In this document: one piece after another, positions 33,814 to 45,895 of the stretch
Layout of the letters: every line of letters begins with the position of its first letter
How positions within the stretch are numbered: position 1 is the stretch's first letter
Assembly (NCBI RefSeq): GCF_035046485.1
Contig: NC_085136.1
Coordinates: 322,924,175-322,988,174, forward strand
DNA: 64,000 nt
DNA from: Aedes albopictus
Taxonomy: Eukaryota; Arthropoda; Insecta; Diptera; Culicidae
Direction: 5' to 3'
Notes under the pieces: model-generated
Told to the model about the DNA's origin: nothing
The model's database searches: none
The model's input: the letters and a program-made list of their open reading frames with translations, nothing else
Made by a program: the position numbers and the translations under genes

Positions 33814-34703
33814 GAGTAAAGTGGGGCAAAAGTTCGAGTGGGGCAAGAGTTTCTTTTGAAGTTTTTGAGCTCAATTCAAATTATTTCTTTCGGGTGTCAA
33901 GGTTGTTCGAAGCCTTTTTAAAAAAGAGTCTTTCACTACAAAAATTATGAAAATTGATCAATATTTCGAAAAGTTATGACAAAATGTTGGTTTTTGATCA
34001 AAAAATTTCAATATGCGATGATACTTCCAACGCACGGAATGGAATTGTAATGAAATCGAATTCGATATTTAATTTTGGGGGGTAACTACGTATATTTTGA
34101 AGATACTTTAGCATGTATAACTTTTTGCAAAAAAGATTTGGAAATCATATTTTACACATAGTGGGGCAAAAGTTCGAGTCATGTGGCAACTTTAGATAAA
34201 AACCTCAAATTCTGCAAAATGTCTATATTATCTCTAAAAATGATGGAATTAGTGAGAAAATTGTATCAAAGTTGAAAAAAAAAGTTGTTTTATCTGAATT
34301 TGGCGGAATACTAGTAATTTTTGGTGTAGTAAATTTAACCCTGATTTGGGTAAAACCCAGATCGAACTTTAAAGTGTATTCCAGTTCCAACATCAAATAT
34401 TAATTGGTTTCAGGTATTTCTATTATCAAAATGTCAAAATAGTGTGCTACGGTTAGCGAAATTCCACAAACACTAGATTCGAACTTTTGCCCCAGTAGTG
34501 GGGCAAGAGTTCGAATAAGACACACACATACAAAAAGTATTGTAACTTAAAATTGAAAAGACATTTGATGTAACTTTGTTCAGAAAAGTTTTAGCTCATG
34601 GATGGTAGAATCACCAGACGGTATTCATTTATATATATCTGATTTGGTTTTTTGAAAAATATTGAATTTTCAACTAGGGTTGAACTTTTGCCCCACCTTA
34701 CTC
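33814..34703. mobile_element. 890-bp TA-flanked MITE with GGGGCAAAAGTTCGA repeats
   Basis: Terminal inverted repeats GAGTAAAGTGGGGCAAAAGT and its near-complement are flanked by TA (33812-33813, 34704-34705). The motif GGGGCAA(A/G)AGTTCGA recurs at about 33823, 34162 and 34499. AT-rich interior, no transposase. Confidence 0.75.
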
Positions 34704-34879
34704 TATATAGAGTAGAAAAGTGAAAGCAGCAGAAAGGAAACCTGTTCGGTAATGTTAAATAGCATACCTACATCTAGGCGCAATACAAAAAAATGTAAGT
34801 GCAGCTGCCAATTGAAATCGCTCACGTAGTAGTGCCCCAGTGGACATAAGAGCTGTAAATTAGTTTAAGTGATTAAGAA

Positions 34880-36560
34880 TAAAAAAAAACCTTCGTGGTT
34901 TTACTGCAGAAATCACACATTCTTTTTCAAATTGCTTCTGCGATTTCGTTCGGAATTTCTCTCAGGATTTATTCAGAGATTCCTCCAAAACTTTATGGGT
35001 ATTCTTCCAGGGATTTTCTTCAGGTACACTTCCTTAAATTTTACAAGAGAAAAACTTCTGGAGGATGTTCTGAAAGAATCCGTGGAAGATATCGTGAAAA
35101 TGTCTATGGATATTTGATGAAATTCAGAACGAATTCCCCCACAAAGCTTTTCTCAGTAATTTCTGGAGTAATCTCTGGGAAGTTCCTTGATGAAACCCTC
35201 GAGAAATAACTGGAGGAACTCTTTGAGATACCTATGAAGGAATTCCTGGAAGAATTTCATGAGAAACTTCTGTAGCATTTCTGTAAATAATTATTGCAGG
35301 AATTTCTGGAGGAATTCTTGATGAAACCTGTGCAGGCATGTTTGACGGAATTTGTATATGAAAAAACCTCGGAAGATCTTCGAATGAGTGTAATCAGAAC
35401 CTTTTTGTTCCGCCCTCTTTTGCTTATCCTTTGAAATATACGCATGTTTCAAATACCACTTATAATCTTCCTCAGTGTCAGTCAGTTGCAGCTCTGAAGA
35501 TATTAGTTTTTTAAAATAATTATGAAGTATTTTTTTTTTCAAGGAACTCAGTAAAAATTTCAGAAAACATAATCCATGGACGAAAAATCTCCAAAAATGA
35601 ACTGAAGATCCATTTGTAGATATTTTCAGAAGAATTTCTTGAAAGAATTCGTCAGAAAAGAAAAGGAATAAGCCATGGAGCAATTTATAAAGGATCGATG
35701 GAAATCTGAAAGAATTTTTGAAGAAAATTCCGAATGGACTCAATGAAAAATTTATTAAATATCTCTGGAGGAATACCTTGGGGGTCCTCCATAAAGTACG
35801 TCACGCTTTGAGGGGGAGGGGATGGGGTTTGTGAAAGCCTGACAACCAATGTAATAAGTATAGAAAAAACCCGTACGAAGGGGGAAGGGGGGTTTAAAAT
35901 GCCCAATTTTAGACTGGCGTGCCAAATCAATGCTCCCTAGTGAAACTTCCAAACGACTCTTATGAGAATTTTCTACTGATTTTTTTTGCAGAATTGCCGA
36001 GAAATAAATCCTGGAATAATATTGGAAGAAATGCCTAAGAGAATCGTTGGAGAAATAGCTGAAGTTTGCCTGGATAAGAACATGGAAAAATATCTGTAGG
36101 GACCTACGATAGAATTTCATCAAAAACTTTAGAAAGAAATGCCAGGAGAAGTTTCTGAATTTCTGAAAAAAAATACCTAGAATCTCTGAAAAAATCTCCG
36201 ACTCCTGCAGAAATATTTAGAGGAATTCCTACTGCAATCTGTGGATATTTTTGTTCAGTAATCTGTAAATAAATTTCTGCAGGATTTTTTTTTTTCAGAA
36301 TCTTACGAACGATACCCAGAGGACATGGGGAAGAGATTTCTAGAGAAGTCCTATAGAAAAATTCTTGGAGAAAATTCTGAAAGGATTATTGAGAGAATTC
36401 CTTAATCACTCCGTGGACTAGCTCCTGGAAAAGTCTTTTCGGAAATTTCTTCAGAAAATGCTAGACAAATCCCAAGGAAAATTTTTAGAAGAACTACTGA
36501 CAGCATCCTGGATAAATATATTACAGTGTCCATGGAGCTACTAATTGTGGGGCACTTTCT
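34880..36560. repeat. Degenerate 24-bp array with orientation flip
   Basis: CCTCCAAAACTTT/TTCTCTCAGGATTT-type units to about 35050, then the reverse sense (GAATTCCTGGAAGAATTTC) to about 36530. Interrupted by a MITE at 35779-35938. Overlapping ORFs on both strands are by-products of the repeat. Confidence 0.6.
35779..35938. mobile_element. Decayed MITE (GGGGTCCTCCATAAAGTACG family)
   Basis: The left end GGGGTCCTCCATAAAGTACG, followed by TCACGC and G-rich blocks, matches the pattern of the CCATAAA-ACGT MITEs elsewhere in the window. The right end is degraded. Confidence 0.55.
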
Positions 36561-36629
36561 TCAGTATTGTAAGTTTAGTTGTTCCAAATTTCGTGTGCTG
36601 AGCCACGTATTGCTATGAAGTATTGCAAA

Positions 36630-38692
36630 TATGAAACCTCCTGAAACACCCCTGAGGACTCGTTAAACCTCTTGAGACCCCCTGAGACACCCTAAACGCC
36701 TCCTGGAATACCCTTGACACTCCCTGAAACTTCCCAGAAGTCTTTCGGATCTCTTAAAATACGCCTGAGACCCCTAAAACGCTCCCAAGATTTCCTGAAA
36801 AGCTCTAGGAGGCTCCCAGGAAATTATTGAAACACATTTGAAATCTCCTGTGTCCTCGTGGAATCTTCCTGAGACACTCCTGGCTGAAACGTCTCTGGGG
36901 CCTCCTGGGACCCTCTGAAATGTCCCTTAGATCCCTTAAATCGCACAGATTCCCCTAAAATGCTCCTAAGACCTCTTGAATTGCTTCGAAAGTCGTCAGC
37001 AGCGATCCCCTGAAACCTCCTGAAACACCCTTGAAACCTTCTACTCCCTTGAAAAGTCTCTGAGATCCCCTGAAAGACTGTGACCCCTTGAGACACCTGG
37101 GGCTTTTTGAAACGCTCCTTAAATCTCCTCAAATACTCCAGAGACACCATGGAAAGCCTGAAATCTCCTGAAACCCCTTAAAACGCCGCTTGAAATACCT
37201 TAAAACAACCCTGAAACACCTCCAAGAGCTTTTGAAACACTCTTGAGGTCTCCTGGGACTCCCTTAAGGCCCCCTAAAATACCCCTGATACCTCCAGAGA
37301 CCCCCTGAAATGCTCCCGAGACCATTTAAAGCCTCTATGAAACCTCCTGAAGTATTTTGAAACACTCATGAGATCCACCTCAATGCTCGAGAGGCCGTCT
37401 AGGACTCCTTGAGAGCCCCTGAAACACCACTGAGATTTCCTGAAACGCCTCTGAGGTCTGTTTTACTCCCTCTGAAATTCCGTAAGCTTCCTGAAACACT
37501 CTTGAAGTCTCCTAAAGTCCTCTGCGACTCTCTCAGATCTCCTTAAACGCTCATTAGACCTTCTGGGCCATTTTTTTTTTGTTTCTATCACGGTATTTGG
37601 GTTTTGAGAACAGAAGGTTGTTGGGCTAAGGTCTCCTGTCCACCGTGGTGGGGCTGCCATCTAATATATAGCATCCGATGGAGTAGCATTCCATACACAG
37701 CCGCTGGATTCCAGAACATACGCTGTTTGAAACGCACTTTTTGGTGAACTGACGCTCGGAACGCATCTCCTCAATCTAGCTGAGGTCAGAAGGACAACAA
37801 TGCCCAGGCTGCACTACCAGCTGAGCACACAACTTTTAGCAGGCGGTCCTTGTCATCGATTAACCCGTGGAAGCATGAGGTAGGGATTTGTGAAGATCGG
37901 ATCTATGTTGGACGCTCTCCTTATCGACTCTTTGTTTTGCTGCCCACATACCAAGGATGGTGGAAAACCACTTCTAACGACAAACACCCCTGGGACACCC
38001 CTGAAACACCCCTGAGACGCTAGCCTGAGACCTCCTAGAACTCCCTTGAGTTCCCATGAAACGCCCCCTAAACCTAATGATATTTCCTCAAATGCCTCTA
38101 AGATCCCTTAAATCGCCCCTTAGATCCCTGATACGTCTATAAGACCCCCCGGATGGCTCCAGAGTCCTTCAGGTCCCTGAGGCCTGATGGGACCTCCGTG
38201 AGACTCTTCAAAACTCCCTTGGAACCTCCTGTGACCACAAAGAACTCCTTGAGATCACCGGAAACGCTCTTGAGACCTATTGAGGTATCCATAAACGTCC
38301 CTGAAACCTCATTTGAACCCCTAAGAACCCTGAGATCATCCGAAACACTCCTAAAATGCCCTTGAGACCCCATGAACGCCCCTAAGTCCTCCTGAAACGC
38401 TCATGAGGTATCCTGGGACCCCCTTGAGCCTCCCTAAAAGACTCCTGGTACCTCTTGAGACACCCTGAATTGCTCTCAAGACCCCTGACCCCCAGGAGGC
38501 CCTTTGAAACACCCCTGAGACTGCCTGGCACGCACCTGACGTATCTTGACACCCATCTGAAATCTCCTGAATCCCCTGAAACACCCCTGAGACCCTTTGA
38601 AACGCTCCCGAGATCTTTGGAAATCTCCTTAGACTTCCTCAGAACATCTTAAACGATCCTCAGACCCCCTGACGCGTTCGTAACACCTCCTG
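36630..38692. repeat. 21-bp minisatellite array, CCTGAAAC orientation
   Basis: Degenerate units of about 21 bp, roughly CCTGAAACRC plus CCCTGAGACC with an extra base. The unit length is again a multiple of three and creates long low-complexity ORFs. The array is interrupted at 37568-37983 by a dispersed-repeat fragment whose continuation appears to resume at 38693. Confidence 0.8.
37568..37983. repeat. Unassigned dispersed repeat within the 21-bp array
   Basis: A non-array sequence that ends CACTTCTAACGACAAA. A similar 34-bp stretch begins the segment at 38693-38778 (CACTTCTAGCGACAAA, about 28 of 34 bases the same), which then continues with new sequence. The two look like halves of one element separated by 700 bp of array. 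Confidence 0.5.
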
Positions 38693-38778
38693 GGCCAAGG
38701 TTGGAAGAAATTCACTTCTAGCGACAAATTTTATGGGACACAATCAATCAAAGATAACCCTAGCTCTTGCAGTAGCAT

Positions 38779-38995
38779 GATGTTAAGGTGAATATAGAAC
38801 GTAGCCACACCTTGAAATTTCAAAAGCACAAATCTGAAGAACCAAATGACGGATTGCACTGAAAAGTTGATCAATTGGTCCCCACCAGCGGCTGATCAAT
38901 CGATCAACTTTTCAGCGCTTTGCGTTATTTGGTTTTTCAGATTTGTGCTTTTGAAAATTCAAGGTGTGGCTTAGTTCTATATTCACCTTAACATC
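38779..38995. mobile_element. 217-bp near-perfect palindromic MITE
   Basis: Arms of about 100 bp, from GATGTTAAGGTGAATATAG inward, with TGAAAAGTTGATCRATTGRT at the centre on both sides. The terminal TTAA lies at 38783 and 38989. No coding capacity. It could form a strong RNA hairpin if transcribed. Confidence 0.8.
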
Positions 38996-38999
38996 CTCA

Positions 39000-39240
39000 C
39001 GCTGCGCTCTTTTCATAGAGACAATCAAAGCATCTGATCCTTTTATTTGATGTTTCCTTTAAGAAAAGTTCCTGGACAGACATGGGATCGAACCTGTCAC
39101 TCTCGGTATGCTCATACTTTCCATGAGTGTGATGGTTCACAAGATTCAGAAAAGTAGAATTCCACTCTTGAAACCTTTTGAAACCATATGACGGGAATGA
39201 AGGCACACGGTTTTACGGGCGTTCCATTGAGTCCGTTTCA
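39000..39240 (-). repeat. Possible tRNA-derived SINE remnant
   Basis: The minus strand contains a B-box-like GGTTCGATCCC (about 39085-39095) downstream of CATGGAAAGTATGAGCATAC. The acceptor and A box are not convincing. Confidence 0.35.
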
Positions 39241-40100
39241 GATCGAATGGTGACACAAAGAGCTTTTCAGGTAGGATGTAATTATAAAGTGTATCACAAC
39301 ATCTGCCGGTATCACATTCATTGGATTCAATGATACTAGTGTGTCATAGAAAAAAAGACTTATACTGAAACTGGAAGAAATTGAAAAGTGTTTGCATTGA
39401 AAGCGGTGGATAGGGTGCGACTCAAAACTCTTTGCGTGCCGCACACTCGACAGCACAACAAACTAGAAGGAGACGAGTACGCGCAATCGATTGTGTGTTG
39501 CTCGCTTACTTTGCCGCGCGCTGGAGCTCTCCTGTCTCTCACGCTCTGTCGTATGCACTCTCTCGGTGCTTGTCTCCGTGCTTTGCACTTGGCTTGATAC
39601 TACGCATGATTGGAAAAATTTCGAATCAAACGACCCATCACTTGTCAGCCCTTGACAAGCTTAACAACTTTGCCGAAAACACAAACTCTTCAATTAATTT
39701 ATTAATTGATTTTTTCTGTTTGGAGACAAGCACAGTCCCAAGCACCGCGCATTACTCCCTGCGCCTTAGAGCTAGTGCTGCGATTGTCTCTCGCACTATT
39801 ACGAAAGCTCTCACTCATACGTCTCTTGTCTCTCGGCAAAACGGGAGACGAGCACTTGCGATTGTGTGAAACACACGCTGTTTTCGCACCGCACGGTGCA
39901 TGCCGCCAATCCCTGAAACCAAGTGTGTACATTTCTTCAGAGTAACACATCTGTTTCTCTAGGGCACGGTGATGAATCCGTTGGTGACAGTAGTGTTCTC
40001 ATGATAATTATCCTTATCAAAATTAAAATCTCCACCGTGTTTGCCATTACAGTGATACAGGTGCACTACTGGGCTTCATCTGTGAAATCTGATTGCAGTT
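39241..40100. other. GC-richer unassigned segment with a direct repeat
   Basis: Rich in CTCTC and CGC words. GGAGACGAGTACGCGCAATC at about 39469 has a diverged partner GGAGACGAGCACTTGCGATT near 39844, both followed by TGTGTG. The direct repeats could be worn LTR-like ends or a duplication. ORFs of up to 145 residues on both strands are Ser/Arg/Leu-rich and not recognised. Confidence 0.35.
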
Positions 40101-41560
40101 TGATAGAGTTGTGAAGAATTATGTGTACCATACAACCGTCGAATTAAAAGTGCGTAATTTAAGTAAATAAGTGGCATGATTTGATGATACCTGATGTTTC
40201 CTCAATTACTCATCCGTGGAGAGAGGTTTGAAAGCCATTTAAAGTACGAAATCCAGACTCCCTAATTTAATTTAACGGAATTTGATTTGATGAATCCAGT
40301 TTTGGAGACCAACAGAATCCTACCCCATCCCCACTCAATCTTCATCCCGTTTCCATTGCACGACTATCAGCAATTAATCGTTTGCGAATGGAAAATTCCT
40401 CCATCGGCTGTCGTTCCAGATTCTAATCCTAATAGGACAAGGGCCGGGTAGCAAAAATGAATCTCAGTCCTCCGATCGTACGTCTCTCTCGGTCACTTGT
40501 ACCTACCACCTACCTCCCAACTAACGGCAGCAGGTTCGAAACGCACACAAGATTGCGATAAAGGGGGTTTGATAAAACTAATTAATTTCCTGTGCAGGGC
40601 GGAATTGGCTCCGGGGGACGCTCGGCTTCCCGCTCATTTCCGTTGATAGATATAACACTGACTGCTTGCTGGAAGGCTTGAAGACGACCGACGTGCCTTC
40701 TGATCAGTAGTATAACCTACACCGTGGATGGTCCATTAGCGCATTAATTGCGGACAACGGGTAAATTGAATTAGGCGGCCTTTGTCTCCCTGGTGATGCC
40801 CATTCTGAGTGAATGGGTTCACTGTTTTCGGACTAATTATCGTCCATCGGCGATGGGAGTGCTATGAAATCGAAATATATCACGTTTAAATCTCGGAAAG
40901 AAGTGGTGGAGTTGTTAATAGGAATAATCCAAGTAAGAATTTCCAGTCGAGTGGACTTGAGGAGGTTTTTGCGACTATCATAAAACCTCATTGAATCCTC
41001 AAGACAAAATAAACATCAAATTGTGGCTCAGAATGTCACCTTCGTCAGCACATTACCAACTGGTAAACCTCAAAGTCTTAACACATAGGAGAACCTCACC
41101 CACAGGGATAATCCTTTTCGCGATGCTTAGATAAGAACCCCCAGGCAATAAATAACGCCCGCTCTGAAAATGAATCATTTCACGGTATTTAGCTGTCATC
41201 GCCCCGTGATGCGACAACAAACATCGCCGGTATCAAAGCCCCGGTCTGTGGCGTTGAGCTGTTGTTAAGCATAGGTAAGGTACGCATATGGCGGGGGCCG
41301 TCATTGTCTGCTCCTGTCTGAATTTACAGTCGTGAGCCTTCCGAGAACCAAAAACCGCCCATTTTGCACACGTGAATTAAGCCTAAAAGGATGTGTGTAC
41401 ATAGACGCGGGTAATACTACCAAATGCTGAGGCTAGACAAGAATGAGATATTTTAATCACATGACGGTCATGGTACTGACTGGTCGGCAGATGGAATACA
41501 AGGCACAATATCAGTTATCAATTGTTGAACGGTTCATTCTCTGGTAGTCGAAGTTTATAA
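40101..41560. other. Apparently unique non-coding island rich in TAATTA-type motifs
   Basis: About 1.4 kb free of recognisable repeats, arrays and long ORFs. Homeodomain-type ATTA words recur: CAATTAATCG (about 40372), AACTAATTAATTTCC (40578), GCATTAATTGCGG (40741), GGACTAATTATCG (40830) and TGAATTAAGCC (41373). This makes it a candidate cis-regulatory block, but no target gene is visible. Confidence 0.4.
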
Positions 41561-42325
41561 ATTTGTCAGATTTTCAGAGTCAGGTAATTTCGGAAGGGGG
41601 TTCGGAGAGGCTCGCAAGAGTTCCTTCAGGTTCGTAGCAGGGGTTTCAGGAATGTTTGAGAGATGTTTGTAGACGTATTAAAGTTCTCAAGGGTTTTCCG
41701 GAAGGCTACGGAGGGGTCTCCAGGGGACTAAGGAAAGGTTTTAAAGAAAATTTCAGAAGATTTTCAGAGGGATTCAAAGGGTTTCAAAGCTTTTCAGTTT
41801 TTTTTATCTGATATCAGTAATATATCCACTGGAACGCAGTTGAACCCCATGTAACTCCCGGGAATACCCCTGGAACGCTATAGAAATCCCTTGGGATACC
41901 CTGGAGCATCCTTAGAATGCCTATGGAACACCATGGAATGTCCCGAAAACGCCTTGAAACTCTCTGAGACCTCCAATCCATCCTAGAACACATCTGGAAC
42001 GCTCCTTAAATCCCCTAAAATGCCTCTAAACCCCCTGAAATACCCCTAGAACGTCTCTAAGACCCCATCACACCCGCTTCTGAAACACCTTGAAAACACC
42101 TTAAACCCTGTGACAGACCTCTTGCAACAGCCCTGGAACGCCTCTTGAACCTCATGGTATACCTTTGGAATGCTTATGCAACACCCTCAAAATCCTGGAA
42201 CACTGTTGAGACTCCCTGAAATACCCTTGAACACTCCTGGAACACCTTTCGAACCCCATGAAACTCCATGAATCACCCATTAAAACCCCTGAGATCGTCG
42301 GGAACACCCCTGGATTGCCCCGATG

Positions 42326-42413
42326 AGCTTTGTGACCGTGCGGTTAGTGGCGTCATCTGGCAAGGCGTATCGTAAACCTAGGAGTGTGGAAACACTTTCC
42401 ACCTGAAGTTCCT
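42326..42413 (+). mobile_element. tRNA-derived SINE head (worn copy)
   Basis: AGCTTTGTGACCGTGCGGTT (A-box region), then CAAGGCGTATCG and a decayed B-box region. It matches the copies at 42778 and 50155 but is truncated. Array DNA flanks it on both sides. Confidence 0.55.
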
Positions 42414-42777
42414 CGGAACAACCATGGAACGCCTCTGAAACTGCCTGAGACCCCTACAACAGCTCTTTTCGCATCTGAATTCTTTTAAAATCGTGGAATG
42501 CTCCTGATGCATCCAAGGCATGGAATAACTCACTTCGAATGTACCTTAAATCATCTCGAACGCCTCTAAAACTCTCTGAAGCCTCATGGAACACGGCCAA
42601 AACCCTTGAAACACCCATGAAACGCCTTAAGAACCCCATCAAACCCTCTGAAGACCTATTTAACACTCCTTAAACACTTTAAAAGCTCCTGAAACACTCA
42701 TGAAAACCCCTGTAAAACTCCATGGAACGCCCATGGAACCACTGAAACCGTCGGGAACACCCCTGGAATGTTGCTCT

Positions 42778-42915
42778 AGGCTTTGTATCCGTGCGATTAG
42801 CGGTTTTAACTGCCAAAGCATATCGTTAGCCTCGGAGCGTGAGCTCAATTTCCACTTCAGTCTGTGAAAACTTTTTTGTTAAACGAAAACTCAGAACTGG
42901 GCCAGCGCTGAATCC
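42778..42915 (+). mobile_element. tRNA-derived SINE in block P
   Basis: The A-box-like TTTGTATCCGTGCGATTAGC and B-box-like GAGCTCAATTTCC are followed by a CTGTGAAAACTTTTTTGTTA body and GGGCCAGCGCTGAATCC. Its position within the array matches that of the copy at 50155-50290, so it was present before the blocks duplicated. Confidence 0.7.
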
Positions 42916-44582
42916 TCTGCAACCGCATGGAACGTCCATGAAGTTCCTGAAGTTCCTTGAGGCAATATCGTCTCTGAAACGTCCTGAAACACCATGGAAA
43001 AGCTCCTGGTGCCTCCTGGAATCCCACGAACACGCCTGATATCTCATTAAAACCTCAGGAACGCTCCTGAGACACTCTGAGAGCTCTTTGGAACGCCATT
43101 AGAATCTCCTGTAACGCCCATGAAGCCTTTCTGAAACATCTCAGGAACTTTCATGAAATCCTCCGATATCCCTTGGAACACCTCTGAAACGATTCTGCAA
43201 CCCCTTGAAGCATCTTTGAATGCTTCTGAAATCGTCTAAAACCTGTGGACCACCCGCGAAACTCCCTTGAGACCTCCTATTTCTCTGGAACATCCCTAGA
43301 ATGCCCCTGAAATTCCTTTTTATCCCTATACGCTCGTGAAATCCTCTGAAACGCCTCAGGAATGCCCTGGAACGCTCCAGGGACCCTCTTTAAATCTCTC
43401 GAATCCCATGAAAGTGAACGATTGAAAACCCCTGGAACGGTCATGAAACTCTTTGGAATAATTAAGGTACACCCTGCAACATTTCTGGACTCCTTGCAAT
43501 CCAAGCTTAGGGAAGGTTCAAATATTACATCCATCATTTTCTGGTTTTGTAGACCTTCCACTCTGTCACGCCATTTTCCTATACACTGACTAAAACCTCA
43601 TTTTTGCGATGAATGTTTATGCACTTTTAATTTATGTACCTTTTTATGCCATGCAAAATAACAGGAAGAGTTATTCAGAACTAATAATGTGCATAAGAAT
43701 GTGGAATGACGATAGCTAATGTAACGACGGTCAGATGACGTTCCTAGGGTTGTGCAAAGAGAGGTTGCTGGGACTTTTGATGGGATCCCAGAGGGTTTCA
43801 GGGGATGCCATGGTCACCTCAAGGGGTTTCAGGTGGTCTAAGCAGTGCTTCAGGAGGTTCAGAGGCGTTTGAGGGAGTCACAGGTAAGTTTCACCACAGA
43901 TAACTTTCACGGAACCTTAGGGACACTGCGAGCGATCTTAGGAACGTTTTTGGGAGTCTCAATGGCGTTTCAGGGGGTCTCAGGAGCGCTTAATAGATTC
44001 CCAGGGTGCTTCTAGATGTCTCAGGGGTGTTTTAAGAGGGTCTCAGTGGTATTTCAAGGGATCTCAGAGGGCCACGCACAGTGTTCGAAATCGATGATTT
44101 TGCGATCAAAATTAAATAACTTTTTTTAGATTGGTTCTAGAGGTTTGGCGTGTTCTACAAAGTTTTTGGCATGTTAAAAGGCGTCTTTTGATAAAATTTA
44201 ATGAATGATTAATCCCCCTAGAAGTGAGATAAAAATTTTATTTTTTGGAAATATTTTTTTAGAGGTTTAACGTCTTTGGCAAAGTTGTAGCCCATAATAA
44301 GAGAACAAAAATCGTAGAACATGTCAAAGCTCCACCTCTTACGGTTTTCAAGATATGGAGCATTTTGTGCGAAGTACCCCTAAAACTAGTTTTTTCAGTG
44401 TAGCTTCAACAGATAAAATCTTACAGTTTTGTGACCTTCTACAAACTTGTTCAGGATGTCAAAATACATATTTCTTCCGAAGATGTCAAGTCATTATATC
44501 TTAAAACAAAAAAGTTATAGGCAAATTTAACATATTTTAAGGTGTACTTTCACCTTAAGTAACTATTTCCGGCGCAAAATGG

Positions 44583-44656
44583 CGCAGATGGCTCAGTCGG
44601 TAGTTGAAAGATTAGGCTTTTTACTATCACTTGGGGGTGGAAACCCTCGTGGGCAA
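44583..44656 (+). repeat. tRNA-like segment in the left arm
   Basis: CGCAGATGGCTCAGTCGGTA is a good A-box/D-arm match. GGGGGTGGAAACCCTCG can form a T-arm-like hairpin, but the B box is weak. The mirrored copy lies at 45821-45895. Not called as a tRNA gene. Confidence 0.45.
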
Positions 44657-45820
44657 TAGTGGGAAAGGTGGTTTAAATACATGACAAAAACTAATTATCT
44701 TGCCTGTAATACAAGAAAAATAAATTTAAAAAAAAATAATTAAGAAGCCCACAGTAATTTTTACTGCACTGTGTTTCTTTCGGCAATATTTTACAACGTT
44801 TTTGCAAAAACCCGTGAGTTACCCTGACAACATATCTATGCCCAAACGAATGACTACCTACCCAATAGTCATAGAATTGAATGGCTATGGTGGTTAGAAT
44901 ATCAAATGCGTTTTGATAAATACTTTCGCAGTTCTTATTAAGGTAGTTGTAATTTTACATTCTTCAATACATATTTTGACGATTTCCTGGTGTAAATAAA
45001 CTAGATCTTTTATATCAAACGATCAGTTTGATAAAAAAAAAATATTTTCAACTCGATTTTTGTGAAAAGTACTGTTAAAAATATGAAAAATACTTCAATT
45101 AACTCGTGATGCAGACGATGGGACGTCAGAACATGTAATTGGTTAACGTCAAGAGATTAAAAATAATGTTTGAAATAAAAAAAACCATCACATTATTTCT
45201 CGGCACACCCTGTATTTTATTCATTTATATCTGATATATTTCAATTGCTTCCCAGGTGTAAGTCAAACTCGTGGATTACCGAAAAAGCTTTTAATCTGCT
45301 ATCGGGCGAATCAAAACTTCTCCTGATATTTTCGGATACTGATTCCGTAGTTGAAGAGTCAAACAACAAATATAAATATAAATACATGAAAAAAAATCTA
45401 CTCTGTGTTTTGATGCACATCTTGAACTGTTTAATATTTCCTTCTTCCTATTTCTAGCGCTACATAACTTGAATATTGCCCCAAAAAAACTTCAAATAGG
45501 TAATTTTAAAGTAACTTTATCAGAAATTGCCTGATCATCTGATAGTAAACAATATGAATTCAAAAACATGAATAAAATATTCTGCTTGGTAAAAACAATG
45601 CTCAAAAACGACACGAATGCACCTTTGGTGTAAAGTGTCGCTAATTTAAGTAAATAAATAAATAAATCATGCTCAAAAATGTTGTAAAATATTGCTGGAA
45701 ATTACGCAATGCAGTAAAAATTACTGCGGGATCCTAAATTATTAATTTTTATTTATTTTTCTTGTATTACAGGCAAAATAACTAGTTTTTGTCATGTATT
45801 TAAACCACCTTTCCCACTAT

Positions 45821-45895
45821 TGCCCACGAGGGTTTCCACCCCCAAGTGATAGTAAAAAGCCTAATCTTTCAACTACCGACTGAGCCATCTGCGCC
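45821..45895 (-). repeat. tRNA-like segment in the right arm
   Basis: The reverse-complement partner of 44583-44656, essentially identical, including the TGGCTCAGTCGGTAG block. Its preservation follows from the overall similarity of the arms. Confidence 0.45.

Larger units (their letters stand above)
41580..44076. repeat. 21-bp minisatellite block P, left part
   Basis: A short GTTTCAGG-sense array (to about 41770), a CCTGGAAC-sense array to about 43450, a central non-array segment (about 43490-43740) and a GTTTCAGG-sense array to 44076. It is paralogous over most of its length to 49866-51850: the same SINE, the same TTCAAATATTACRTCCA segment and matching array words. It is interrupted at 44077 by the long-inverted-repeat element and continues at 46401. 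Confidence 0.75.

Noticed and set aside
36824..38652. ORFs in the CCTGAAAC array
   Set aside because: 21-bp repeat artefact; no domain and no start context.
39432..39869. 145-residue ORF
   Set aside because: Low-complexity CTCTC-rich DNA, open on both strands, no recognisable domain.
39469..39870. LTR pair
   Set aside because: The direct repeats are short and diverged, without TG...CA ends or an internal pol.
44583..44656. tRNA gene call
   Set aside because: Weak B box; duplicated only as part of element arms.
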